In this document: piece by piece, positions 54,084 through 62,331 of the stretch
Position numbering within the stretch: the stretch's first letter is position 1
Layout of the letters: each line of letters begins with the position of its first letter
Source: Bog-756 sp963777665
Lineage (GTDB): Bacteria > Actinomycetota > Acidimicrobiia > Acidimicrobiales > RAAP-2
Assembly: GCA_963777665.1 (NCBI GenBank)
Contig: CAVZRJ010000012.1
Location: 62,001-126,000 of the forward strand
Length of the DNA stretch: 64,000 nucleotides
Direction of reading: 5' to 3'
The notes under the pieces: model-generated
What the model was told of the DNA's origin: nothing
The model's input: only the letters and a program-made list of their open reading frames with translations
The model's database searches: none
Program-made: the position numbers and the translations under genes

Positions 54084-57062
54084 CTACGCGGGGAGGTCTG
54101 TTTGCGGCGTCGACTCCAGGCGTTTGTTGAAGTCGACGTGGTCGGCGCGGGTCGGGCGCGACATCAGATAGCCCTGATAGAGATCGCACCCGAGCGCGGC
54201 GACCCGCTCGAGCTGGACGGGGGTCTCGACCCCCTCGGCCAGGACCACCAGGCCGAGGGCCTTCGAGAGCTGCACGATGGCGGCGACGATGGCCTCGTCG
54301 GTCTCGAGGATGCCGAGTCCGTCGACGAAGGACTTGTCGATCTTGAGGATCTTGACCGGGAACCGCTTGAGCCGAGCCAGTGACGACTCCCCGGTGCCGA
54401 AGTCGTCGATGGCCAAGCCGACGCCCATGTCGTGGATGCCGCCGAGGGCGGCGATGGTCTCGGGGGTCTCGCTCATCAGCATCGACTCGGTGACCTCGAG
54501 CACGAGCGCGTCCGCCGGGAGGCCGGAGTCGGCGAGGGCGCCCGCGATCGAGTCGAGCAGGTCGACATCGGCCAGCTGATGGACCGAGAGGTTCACGGTG
54601 ATGTAAGCGTTCTCCGCACCGGCCAGCTCCCGCCGCCATCTGGCCATGGTGTGACACGCCTCGCGGAGGACCCACCGGCCGAGGGAGAAGATGAGGTCGG
54701 TCTCCTCGGCGAAGGGGATGAACTCCATCGGGCCGAGCAGACCGCGGGAGGGGTGGTGCCACCGCACCAGGGCCTCCATCGCCACGATCCGGTCGTCGGC
54801 CACCGAGGCGATGGGCTGGTAGTGGACGACGAGCTCGTCGTGGTCGATCGAGTGCCGGAGGTCGTCGTAGATCTCGAGGCGGGCCACCGACTTCGCCCGG
54901 AGGGACTCGTCGAAGACCTCGATACGCCCCCGGCCCTTGTTCTTGGCCTGGAACATGGCGGTGTCGGCCTGCTGGAGGACGTCCTGGGCGGTCTGGCGTC
55001 CGCGCATGACGAAGGAGACACCGACGCTGCAGGTCACCACCACCGAGCGCCCGGTGGACAGATGGACCTGCTCGGCGAGTACCGAGGAGTACTCCTCGGC
55101 CAGGCTGACCGCGGTCTGGACGTCACGGAGGTTGCGGCAGAGCACCACGAACTCGTCCCCGGAGAACCGGCTGACCACGTCGCCCGCCCGGACGGCCGAC
55201 TTGAACCGTTGTGCCAGGGTCAGCAGCAGCTCGTCACCGCTCGCGTGGCCGAACGAGTCGTTGACCAGTTTGAACCGGTCGAGGTCGATGAAGAGGACGG
55301 CCAGATTGGTCTCGCGCTGCATCGAGATGAGGAGCTCGCGCTCGAGCTCCTCGTTGAAGAGTGAGCGGTTGCCCAGACCGGTGAGCGAGTCGTGGTAGGC
55401 GAGCCAATGGAGTTGCGCCTCGGCGGCCTTCCGATCGGTCACATCCGTGAACGAGCAGACCACCATCGGCGAGTCGACCTGTCCGGTCCCCGAGAGCAGC
55501 CGGGAGCTCATCGCCAGCCACTGGCGACGGCCGCCCTCGTCGGTGACCCCGATGATCACGTCGTCCTCGGATTCGCCGGTCATCAGCGTCTTGGCGTGGG
55601 GGAACATCTCGGGGGAGAGCGGCTGACCCTCCGCGGACAGGGCGATGGACGCGCCGGTGAACACCTGGTGGCCGGCACCCTCGCTGAGCCGGTCACCGAG
55701 GATGCGGGTGGCCGCAGTGTTGTGCGCGCACAGGTTGCCCGACTCGTCGAAGAGGATGATCCCTTCGCTGAGCGAGGCGACGACTGCTTCGTACCGTTCC
55801 TCGGCGGCTCGACGACCAGCCTCGGCCTGGCGGGCGTCGGTCAACTCGGTGCAGACCACCACCCATCCGGACGGCTGGGTGTCGTCGTCGATGAGGGGGT
55901 CGATCGAGACCAGGACGTCGACCTCTGATCCGTCCTTGCGGCGGTGGGTGCGCTGGCCGCGCTCGAGGACGGCGGCACTGTCGGACCGGTTTGCGGTGAC
56001 GACCGCGCCGATGGACATTCCGGCCACGTCGGCCTCGGCCCATCCGTAGATGGCCTGGGCCGCCTCGTTCCAGCTTTCGATCTTCCCGTCGGCGTCGATG
56101 CCGATGATCGCATCCGAGACGTGCGCCACGAGGCTCGCCCGGTAGCGCGCCGCCGCCTCGGCGGCCCTGCGCTCGGAGATGTCGCGCATGATCACCTGGA
56201 ACGCCGGCTCCCCCGCCCAGCTGGTGCGGACGCTGGTGACCTCCATCCACTTGGCGGTGCCGTCCAGCGCGAGGATGCGCGCCTCGCCGTGCTCGAAGAA
56301 CTGCCCGTCCTCCTTGAGCTGCGAGATGCGCTCGATGGTGTCCTTGATGTCGTTCGGGTGGAGGAAGTCGGTGATGACCCTCCCGTAGAGGGCCTTGACA
56401 TCGGTCTCGTCGGCCCCGATGAGGCGGAGCCCGGCCCGGTTGCCGTACACGAGCCGCCCGTTCTGGTGGACGACGACCGCATCCGGGGAGACCTCGCTCA
56501 GGAGCCGGTAGCGGTCGACCAGGTCGGCCAGTTCCCGCTCGAACCGCTGGGTGGCGGTGACGTCGATGACCACGCCGACGTAGAAGCGACCGGCGACCCG
56601 TGTGTCGCCGGAGCCCCCGTCGGGGAGCACCAGAGGAGACGCCCGGACCATCACCTGGTGCTCGACCCCGTCCGGACCGTAGACCCCCATCCGGAGGTCG
56701 TAGTCCGCCGGCGGGGCGCCGTTCCGGATCGGGGCGAGGATCGGGGCGAGCACGGCGGCCCCGACATCGGTCACCGCGACCGGCTCGGATCCCGGACCGG
56801 GTCCGGTGCCGTGGGCTCCGACGACCGCGGTCCCGCAGACGGAGAAGCCCTCGTCCAGCGGTCCGAAGCCGAGGAGCTCCTCGAACGGGTACGACCAGTT
56901 GATCTCGTCGGTCGACGCGTCGTACACCCAGGTGACCGTCGGCAGTCCCTCGGCGGTGAGATCGATGTCCTGGGACAGCTCGAGCGTCGAGGCAGGTCCC
57001 GATTCGATGCGATCGAAGGACAGGGTAGGCCGCTGGCCACCGAAGCCGTTTGCCGTAACCAT
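54084..57062 (-). CDS. PAS-GGDEF-EAL c-di-GMP signalling protein
   Basis: A protein of about 992 residues with no membrane helix. Four PAS-like modules come first (for example LLSEVSPDAVVVHQNGRLVYGN, VSDAIIGIDADGKIESWNEAAQAIYGW and VASLSEGIILFDESGNLCAHN), then a diguanylate cyclase domain with active loop FSGDEFVVLCRN and metal aspartate in LFIDLDRFKLVND, then a complete EAL domain: MEALVRWHHP, TVNLSVHQL, LEVTESML, IDDFGTGESS, KILKIDKSF and AEGVETPVQ. SGDEF variants are often active, so it could make or break c-di-GMP. ATG 57062 is chosen because the sigma-28-like -10 (57073-57078) lies inside the longer frame that starts at 57080. Confidence 0.92.
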   Translation of the reverse strand: MVTANGFGGQRPTLSFDRIESGPASTLELSQDIDLTAEGLPTVTWVYDASTDEINWSYPFEELLGFGPLDEGFSVCGTAVVGAHGTGPGPGSEPVAVTDVGAAVLAPILAPIRNGAPPADYDLRMGVYGPDGVEHQVMVRASPLVLPDGGSGDTRVAGRFYVGVVIDVTATQRFERELADLVDRYRLLSEVSPDAVVVHQNGRLVYGNRAGLRLIGADETDVKALYGRVITDFLHPNDIKDTIERISQLKEDGQFFEHGEARILALDGTAKWMEVTSVRTSWAGEPAFQVIMRDISERRAAEAAARYRASLVAHVSDAIIGIDADGKIESWNEAAQAIYGWAEADVAGMSIGAVVTANRSDSAAVLERGQRTHRRKDGSEVDVLVSIDPLIDDDTQPSGWVVVCTELTDARQAEAGRRAAEERYEAVVASLSEGIILFDESGNLCAHNTAATRILGDRLSEGAGHQVFTGASIALSAEGQPLSPEMFPHAKTLMTGESEDDVIIGVTDEGGRRQWLAMSSRLLSGTGQVDSPMVVCSFTDVTDRKAAEAQLHWLAYHDSLTGLGNRSLFNEELERELLISMQRETNLAVLFIDLDRFKLVNDSFGHASGDELLLTLAQRFKSAVRAGDVVSRFSGDEFVVLCRNLRDVQTAVSLAEEYSSVLAEQVHLSTGRSVVVTCSVGVSFVMRGRQTAQDVLQQADTAMFQAKNKGRGRIEVFDESLRAKSVARLEIYDDLRHSIDHDELVVHYQPIASVADDRIVAMEALVRWHHPSRGLLGPMEFIPFAEETDLIFSLGRWVLREACHTMARWRRELAGAENAYITVNLSVHQLADVDLLDSIAGALADSGLPADALVLEVTESMLMSETPETIAALGGIHDMGVGLAIDDFGTGESSLARLKRFPVKILKIDKSFVDGLGILETDEAIVAAIVQLSKALGLVVLAEGVETPVQLERVAALGCDLYQGYLMSRPTRADHVDFNKRLESTPQTDLPA

Positions 57063-57072
57063 ATGCCGCAAC

Positions 57073-57099
57073 ATCGGCATGCTGGCCGGGCCCCTTAAG
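57073..57099 (-). promoter_or_regulatory. sigma-28-like promoter CTTAAG-N15-GCCGAT
   Basis: On the minus strand CTTAAG (57099-57094) is followed after 15 bases by GCCGAT (57078-57073). The spacing and sequence equal those at 63249-63275 and resemble flagellar sigma-factor promoters. Transcription would begin a few bases before ATG 57062. Confidence 0.55.
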
Positions 57100-57177
57100 T
57101 GCTACTTCCCCAGCGCACGCCCGGTGGGCCGATCGGGCCGGCCGGCCCCTGCCAGGACCGGAGGGGGTGGCGGGCGG

Positions 57178-58395
57178 TCAGTCGCCGGGCTCGCCGATCA
57201 CCACCACGGAGTTGTAGCCGCCGAGACCGATCGAGGACTTGAGCATGGCCCCCGGGACCCGCCGGGTGAGACCGTTGACCAGACGGGGATGGCCCGGGGC
57301 GACCTGGGGCGGTGCAGGGACGAACCCGGTCTGGAATGCGTAGACGGTGGCGAGGACCTCGACCGCCGCCGCCGCCGCCTGGCAGTGCCCGGTGAGGGGC
57401 TTGACCGAGAAGAGCCCGGCGGCATCGGGGAACAGCTCGTCGAGCACCCGGGCCTCCGCTGCATCGCACTGGGCCGTGCCCGGCCCGTGGGCGTTGAGGT
57501 AGGCCACATCCTGGTAGTCGATGCCCGACACGGCCATCGCGTCGGTGAAGCACCGGAAGAGCTGCTCGAGGTCGGGCGCCATGGCGACCGCGCTGTAGCC
57601 GTCCATGTTCATCGCCCCGCCGAGCATCGTGGCGTAGGAGCCCTTGGGCTCCTTCGAGAGCACCATGGCGACGGCGGCCTCTCCGCCCACGAATCCGCGG
57701 CTGCCCTCCTGGAACGGGCGGCATGCCTCGAACGGCGGTGTGTCCGCGGACGCCACTCCCACGTCGACGAAGCCGCGGAGGTGCTCCCCCTGGAGCGAGA
57801 GGTCGGTCGCCAGCAGGATCACGTCGGAGGCCACGCCTGTGTCGATCCACGACTTGGCGGTGATCAGGCCGGCGTTGCCCGAGGCGCACATCGCGGACAC
57901 CGACATGCTGGGGCCGTGGAAGTCGTGCTCCTTCATGAGGGTGCAGATGACGGTCGACGGCATCATGTTGACCCACTGACGGGCCCGCACGCGCTTGCCG
58001 TGCGCACGGTGGAACTCGGCCCAGATCTCCACGTCGCCGAGCACCAGACAGTGCACGACCCCGACGACCGGGCCCGGCTTCCATCCTCGCTCCAGGGCGT
58101 CCGTGATCGCCTCCCGGGCCGCGAACCGGAGGGACTGCATGAACCGGCTCGGGCCGTCATGGCGATCGCCCTCGTTGGTGATCGTGGCGATGTAGGCGGA
58201 CTCCCCGTCGGGGTACCCCTCGAGCCCCTCGGTCAGCTTGACCGCGCTCTCGCCGAGCAGGAACCCGTCCCAGATGTGCTTCGTGCCCCATCCGTACCCG
58301 GTGACGGCACCGACCCCGGTGATGTTGACCGGCGCGGTACTCGCCGGCGGAGGCTGGTCCGGCTTACCGGCTGGTGGCAGGGTTTGTTCCGACAT
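57178..58395 (-). CDS. beta-ketoacyl synthase family protein
   Basis: A 405-residue condensing enzyme of the FabF fold. The nucleophile cysteine is in SVSAMCASGNAGLI, and the two histidines are in LNAHGPGTAQCDAAE and KPLTGHCQAAAAAVE, so the C-H-H triad is whole. It could elongate an acyl chain or take part in a polyketide-like step; no acyl carrier protein gene is near. It lies downstream of ipdC on the same strand, but 217 gene-free bases separate them, so co-transcription is uncertain. I see no clear promoter or hairpin in that gap. Confidence 0.85.
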   Translation of the reverse strand: MSEQTLPPAGKPDQPPPASTAPVNITGVGAVTGYGWGTKHIWDGFLLGESAVKLTEGLEGYPDGESAYIATITNEGDRHDGPSRFMQSLRFAAREAITDALERGWKPGPVVGVVHCLVLGDVEIWAEFHRAHGKRVRARQWVNMMPSTVICTLMKEHDFHGPSMSVSAMCASGNAGLITAKSWIDTGVASDVILLATDLSLQGEHLRGFVDVGVASADTPPFEACRPFQEGSRGFVGGEAAVAMVLSKEPKGSYATMLGGAMNMDGYSAVAMAPDLEQLFRCFTDAMAVSGIDYQDVAYLNAHGPGTAQCDAAEARVLDELFPDAAGLFSVKPLTGHCQAAAAAVEVLATVYAFQTGFVPAPPQVAPGHPRLVNGLTRRVPGAMLKSSIGLGGYNSVVVIGEPGD

Positions 58396-58612
58396 TGCAA
58401 CTCCTCCACGGCGGGTGGGTCATCATGAGTACGGCACCCCTGTCTGAGGTGTCATGGTCGAGGGCGGGTAGGTGTGCGTCGACAGCGATCCAGTGTGGCA
58501 GGCCCTGATTATCGCCGAACGGCACCTCGGATACAAGAGCGGACGCTCCCTCACCTGGGCATCCGTCCTCTCCGGACACCTCCGGTGCGGCGGAGAGCAC
58601 CTGTTGCGCAGG

Positions 58613-59728
58613 TCAGCCCGGAGGGTGCGGGACGCCCGCGCCGGCCAGTCGGTCGAGCACGACCGCAGCTTCACCGACGATCCGACCGATGAGCTCTGCC
58701 ACGCTCGGGAGCTCGGCGATCTCACCCACGACCTGTCCGGTGGGCAGGACGCCGACGTCGGTGCGACCGTCCACGAGTGCCGCCTTGGTCATCATCGGAG
58801 CGTTGGCCGCCATGACCACCTGGGGCCACGAGAGGTCGTTCCCCTGCTTCATCGCCCGACCCTCCCGCAGCAGTGCGAGGAGCGTCGTGTCGGTCTCCCG
58901 ACGGAAGGCGTACGCGTTGGCGACCGCTCTCGCGAGTCCGCGCAGGCGGCCCGCACGCTCCAGGTGGTCGACCAGATCGGTGCGGATCACCCGCTGGGGC
59001 GCGCCGTCCACCGCGGTCGAGACCACGGTTCCGGTGACCGGCGTCTGGAGGTAGAGCTGCTTGACCGCGTCGGGTACTCGGCTTTCGCGGGTGAGCAGGA
59101 ACCGGGTCCCCATGGCGATGCCCGAGGCACCGTAGGCGAGCGCGGCGACCAGGCCGCGTCCGTCGAAGAAGCCGCCGGCCGCCACCACCTCGACGCGGTC
59201 GCCGACTGCGTCGACCACCGCAGGGATGAGCAGCGAGGTCGGCACCGACCCGGTGTGCCCCCCGCCCTCGCCGCCTTGGGCGATGACCGCGTCGACGCCC
59301 CACTCGGCCACCTTCTCGGCGTGGCGCCGCGCACCGATGGTGGGCATCACCACGACGCCGGCGGTCCTACACCGCTCGACCAGCGCGGCGTTGGGAGCCT
59401 GGGCGAAGCTGGCCACCCGGACGCCCTGGTCGACCATGAGCGCCACCCGGTCGCCCACGTCCGCCACATCGGTGCGCATGTTGACCCCGAAGGGCCGGTC
59501 GGTCCGCGACCGCACCTCGGCGACGGCCGCCCGGAGCTCGGCCATGGTCATGGTGGCCGAGGCCAGGATCCCGAGGCCGCCGGCCTCGGCGGTGGCCGCC
59601 ACCAGGCTCGGCCCGGCCACCCAGCCCATCCCGGTCTGGACGATCGGGTAGCGGACACCGACCAGGTCGCAGAAGGAGGTGTGCAGCGCCGGATGCCCGG
59701 GACCGGAGGCGCCGTCGTGCGGACTCAC
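58613..59728 (-). CDS. ipdC: IpdC-like flavoprotein (nitronate monooxygenase fold), steroid ring degradation
   Basis: A 371-residue TIM-barrel FMN protein. VRYPIVQTGMGWVAGPSLVAATAEAGGLG, FGVNMRTD, VIAQGGEGGGHTG and VVAAGGFFDGRGLVAALAYGASGIAMGTRFL are the family blocks. The long C-terminus with RTDLVDHLERAGRLRGL and GNDLSWPQVVMAANAP separates it from plain nitronate monooxygenases. The position right after ipdA-ipdB is that of IpdC (Rv3553) in M. tuberculosis, which dehydrogenates a hydroxylated indane-carboxyl-CoA intermediate of steroid rings C and D. GTG 59728 overlaps the ipdB stop (GTGA). Confidence 0.85.
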   Translation of the reverse strand: MSPHDGASGPGHPALHTSFCDLVGVRYPIVQTGMGWVAGPSLVAATAEAGGLGILASATMTMAELRAAVAEVRSRTDRPFGVNMRTDVADVGDRVALMVDQGVRVASFAQAPNAALVERCRTAGVVVMPTIGARRHAEKVAEWGVDAVIAQGGEGGGHTGSVPTSLLIPAVVDAVGDRVEVVAAGGFFDGRGLVAALAYGASGIAMGTRFLLTRESRVPDAVKQLYLQTPVTGTVVSTAVDGAPQRVIRTDLVDHLERAGRLRGLARAVANAYAFRRETDTTLLALLREGRAMKQGNDLSWPQVVMAANAPMMTKAALVDGRTDVGVLPTGQVVGEIAELPSVAELIGRIVGEAAVVLDRLAGAGVPHPPG

Positions 59729-60525
59729 CCCCGGACCTCCCGGTCGCGCATGCCTGAGGGGTCGAGGACGGTCCGGATGAGGGCAAGCTCCTCGGGAGTG
59801 GGGAGCCGGGTCTCCGGCACCGCCTCGGGGATCACCAGGGCGAAGCCGGTGGCCTCGACCACCTCGTCCACTCCGACCCCCGGGTGGACGGACCGCAGAC
59901 GCATCACCCGATCGGGCGTCTCGAAGTCGAACACCCCGAGATTGGAGATGACCTGGCGGATCTCGTGGAAGCGGGTGGCTGCAGGCCCGGCCGCTTCGGC
60001 CCGTGCATACCCGACGCCGGAGACGACGTCGACCTGCTCGACGAAGGTGCGGGTCGAGTGGTTGGGCACCCAGTAGCTCGTCGGGTGGTTGACCGTGTTG
60101 CCCGGGGCGCCCCGCACCCCGACCAGCTGGGCCTTGGGGCGGGCCCAGTCGCCGATGGCGCTGATGTTCTGGTTACCGGTCCGGTCGATCTGGGAGGCCA
60201 TCATGATCAGCGAGCGCCTGCCGGACCAGACCACGTCGAAGACCCGCCGGTAGGGCATGTGCGACTCGAGGACGATTGCCTCGGGTGCAGCTCCGAGCGG
60301 TGGTGCCCCGTCGACCAGTGCGGCGTCACCGTCGGTCAGCACCAGATCGGGCGCGAAGGTGAGCCGGGCGAGCCGCGCCCCGAGCGCGGGAGCTGTCCCG
60401 AAGGCGCTGGCCATGACCTCGCCGTCGCCGCGGAACACCTCGGCGCAGGCGACCGCGCAGTACTCGGCCCGGGACACTCCTCTGTCGCCGCCGTCGTGTT
60501 CGCCCGTGGCGGCGGTCCCGGTCAT
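59725..60525 (-). CDS. ipdB: CoA-transferase-like ring hydrolase, beta subunit
   Basis: A 266-residue protein of the class I CoA-transferase beta fold. IpdAB of M. tuberculosis does not transfer CoA but hydrolyses the last carbocyclic ring of the steroid-derived CoA thioester (COCHEA-CoA hydrolase). Visible blocks are YCAVACAEVFRGDGEVMASAFGTAP, DGDAALVDG, FDVVWSGRRSLIMMASQIDRTGNQNISAIGDW and VFDFETPDRVMRLRSVHPGVGVDEVVEATGF, which fit IpdB better than classical transferases. ATG 60525 overlaps the ipdA stop (ATGA), as expected for two chains made together. Confidence 0.88.
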   Translation of the reverse strand: MTGTAATGEHDGGDRGVSRAEYCAVACAEVFRGDGEVMASAFGTAPALGARLARLTFAPDLVLTDGDAALVDGAPPLGAAPEAIVLESHMPYRRVFDVVWSGRRSLIMMASQIDRTGNQNISAIGDWARPKAQLVGVRGAPGNTVNHPTSYWVPNHSTRTFVEQVDVVSGVGYARAEAAGPAATRFHEIRQVISNLGVFDFETPDRVMRLRSVHPGVGVDEVVEATGFALVIPEAVPETRLPTPEELALIRTVLDPSGMRDREVRG

Positions 60526-61391
60526 GTGCCTGGCTCCGCCGTGATGAGCGGCCGGGCGGCCTGCTGGTAGCCCGCCTCGTCGACCTCGAGATAGCGCGTG
60601 CTGAAGGCCCGCCAGGCCTCGGGGTCCCCCGCGGCCGCCGCGTACTCGCGTTGGAAGGCCTCGTCGCGGCCGTAGTCGGGCACGCAGGCGGTGAAGTGGG
60701 CTCCGCCGGGGGTCTCGATGACGCCGTCGGTGAGCAACCGGCTGATGCACAGGGTCTGGAGCGGCCCCCCGGCAGCGAGACGCTCTGTCCCGACGACCTG
60801 CTCGGTGGTCACGAAGCGACGTTCGGCCGCCCCGAGGAAGAGGTCGTCGAAGAAGGGATCGGGTCCGAGGATCTGGCCGGAGCCGGCCCGGTCCGCACGG
60901 TTGACGTGCACGACCGCCGCGTCGAGCCGGAGGGCCGGGACGGCCACGAGCTCCTCGCCGTCGTCGTAGGGGGAGGTGACCGTGCGCAGGAACGGGTTGA
61001 GCCGCAGCACGTCGGACCCGAGCCCGGCCCGGGTGGGCAGGAAGGGGACCCGCTGCGATGCGGCGAGGAGACCCAGGTAGAACATGCCCTCGTCGAGCTC
61101 CGTGGCCCCGACCGCGCCGGTCTGGCGGGCCACCTTGAAGTGGGGGTCGGTGGGGATCGAGTCCAGGGTCACGAACCCGTAGACGACCGAGGCGACCTTT
61201 CCCGCCGCGCAGAGCAGGCCGACGTCGGGGCCGCCGTAGGAGACGATCGTGAGGTCGCGGAGGTCGGAGCGGAGGATGGCCCGCACCGCGGCCATCGGCT
61301 TGCGACGCGATCCCCACCCGCCGATGCCGATGGTCATACCGCTGCGCAGCTCACCGACGAACGCGTCCAGGTCGAGACGCTTGTCAGCCAC
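60522..61391 (-). CDS. ipdA: CoA-transferase-like ring hydrolase, alpha subunit
   Basis: The 289-residue alpha chain. It starts with LRSGMTIGIGGWGSRRKPMAAVRAILRSD, the alpha-fold CoA-transferase signature, and has TIVSYGGPDVGLLCAAGKV, TDPHFKVARQTGAVGATELDEGMF and LRLDAAVVHVNRADRAGSGQI. The classical catalytic glutamate of CoA-transferases is in the beta subunit; IpdAB uses a different acid (a glutamate in IpdA) for ring cleavage, which cannot be confirmed by eye. It follows echA20 by 51 bases. Order echA20-ipdA-ipdB-ipdC is the same as Rv3550-Rv3553. Confidence 0.88.
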   Translation of the reverse strand: MADKRLDLDAFVGELRSGMTIGIGGWGSRRKPMAAVRAILRSDLRDLTIVSYGGPDVGLLCAAGKVASVVYGFVTLDSIPTDPHFKVARQTGAVGATELDEGMFYLGLLAASQRVPFLPTRAGLGSDVLRLNPFLRTVTSPYDDGEELVAVPALRLDAAVVHVNRADRAGSGQILGPDPFFDDLFLGAAERRFVTTEQVVGTERLAAGGPLQTLCISRLLTDGVIETPGGAHFTACVPDYGRDEAFQREYAAAAGDPEAWRAFSTRYLEVDEAGYQQAARPLITAEPGT

Positions 61392-61442
61392 CGTGCGACA
61401 CCGTCCTCCAGGCGTCCCCGCCGCCGTCCGGTGCCGGCGTGC

Positions 61443-62201
61443 TCATCGGGTGGTGTCGGCGGCGCGCTTCTCGACGAAGGCCGACCGCTGCTCGTCTGCG
61501 ACGCCGGCCACGTGCAGCTCGTAGGTGAACCCCTGCTCGAAGCGATAGCTCCGCTTCACGTCCACCGGGTCGATCCCGTTGAGGGACTCCTTGGCGCGTC
61601 GGATGATGGTCGGGCTCTTGGAGGCGATCCCGGTGGCTACCTCGTAGGCGGCAGCCACCAGCTGTTCGCGGGGCACCACCCGGAGGACCGACCCGTAGTG
61701 GTGGAGCTCTGCCGCGGTGGCAGGTTCGGCCGTGTAGACCATGGCGCGCATGCGGTGCTGGGGAACCAGGCGCGACAGGTGGGTCGCCGCGCCGAGCGCA
61801 CCGCGATCGACCTCCGGGAGCCCGAACGTGGCGTCCTCCGAGGCGACCACGACGTCGGCGTTTCCGGCGATGCCCACCCCGCCGCCGAGGCAGAACCCGT
61901 GCACGGCGGCGATCACCGGGACCTCGCACTCGTAGACGGCGGCGAAGGCGGCAAAGCACCCACGGTTGGCACCGACAAGGGCCTCGTCGCCGCGCGCGTC
62001 GATCTCTTTGATGTCGACCCCGGCACAGAAGCCGCGTCCCTCCGCCCGCACGATCACCACCCGGGTGTCCGGCACCCGACCGGCGTCCAGGACGGCCTCG
62101 GCCAGGGCGAACCAGCCGGCCACGTCCAGGGCGTTGACCGGGGGATGGTCGATGACCACCTCGGAGATGCCTGGTCGTGGCTGACGGGTGGTTATGGGCA
62201 T
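61443..62201 (-). CDS. echA20: enoyl-CoA hydratase-like ring hydrolase EchA20
   Basis: A 252-residue crotonase. ISEVVIDHPPVNALDVAGWFALAEAV, EGRGFCAGVDIKEID and FCLGGGVGIAGNADVVVASEDATFG are the core blocks; the PPVNAL..AGWFALA start and the C-terminal KRSYRFEQGFTYELHVAGVADEQRSAFVEKR match EchA20. In mycobacteria EchA20 opens the D ring of the indene-carboxyl-CoA steroid intermediate before IpdAB acts. It heads the minus-strand operon and shares a 130-base promoter region, with operator 62286-62300, with the divergent SDR gene. Confidence 0.88.
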   Translation of the reverse strand: MPITTRQPRPGISEVVIDHPPVNALDVAGWFALAEAVLDAGRVPDTRVVIVRAEGRGFCAGVDIKEIDARGDEALVGANRGCFAAFAAVYECEVPVIAAVHGFCLGGGVGIAGNADVVVASEDATFGLPEVDRGALGAATHLSRLVPQHRMRAMVYTAEPATAAELHHYGSVLRVVPREQLVAAAYEVATGIASKSPTIIRRAKESLNGIDPVDVKRSYRFEQGFTYELHVAGVADEQRSAFVEKRAADTTR

Positions 62202-62285
62202 GGCTGCTCCGGTGGCCGAGCGGTGCGGGCCGCGACCGCCCCGGTCGCACCGGCGGGAGGCGGGCAGCCACGCACGCAGCGTGAT

Positions 62286-62300
62286 CTGATACAGCGTCAG
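62286..62300. promoter_or_regulatory. 15-bp palindromic operator CTGATACAGCGTCAG
   Basis: The site lies between echA20 (85 bases) and the divergent SDR gene (32 bases). It matches the centre of the 52773-52799 palindrome in 13 of 15 positions, with the two changes symmetric (C to T on both arms). Confidence 0.65.
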
Positions 62301-62331
62301 GACAGTACCAGTCGCAACCAGGGAGGTAGCA

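Noticed and set aside
58396..58612. Possible small gene in the gap between the ketosynthase and ipdC
   Set aside because: A plus-strand frame starting at 58472 continues into the antisense of ipdC and shows no family pattern; I see no real gene there.
62202..62331. KstR2-type motif (CAAG..CTTG) in the echA20 promoter
   Set aside because: Looked for it because of the gene content; it is not present. The palindrome CTGATACAGCGTCAG is there instead.
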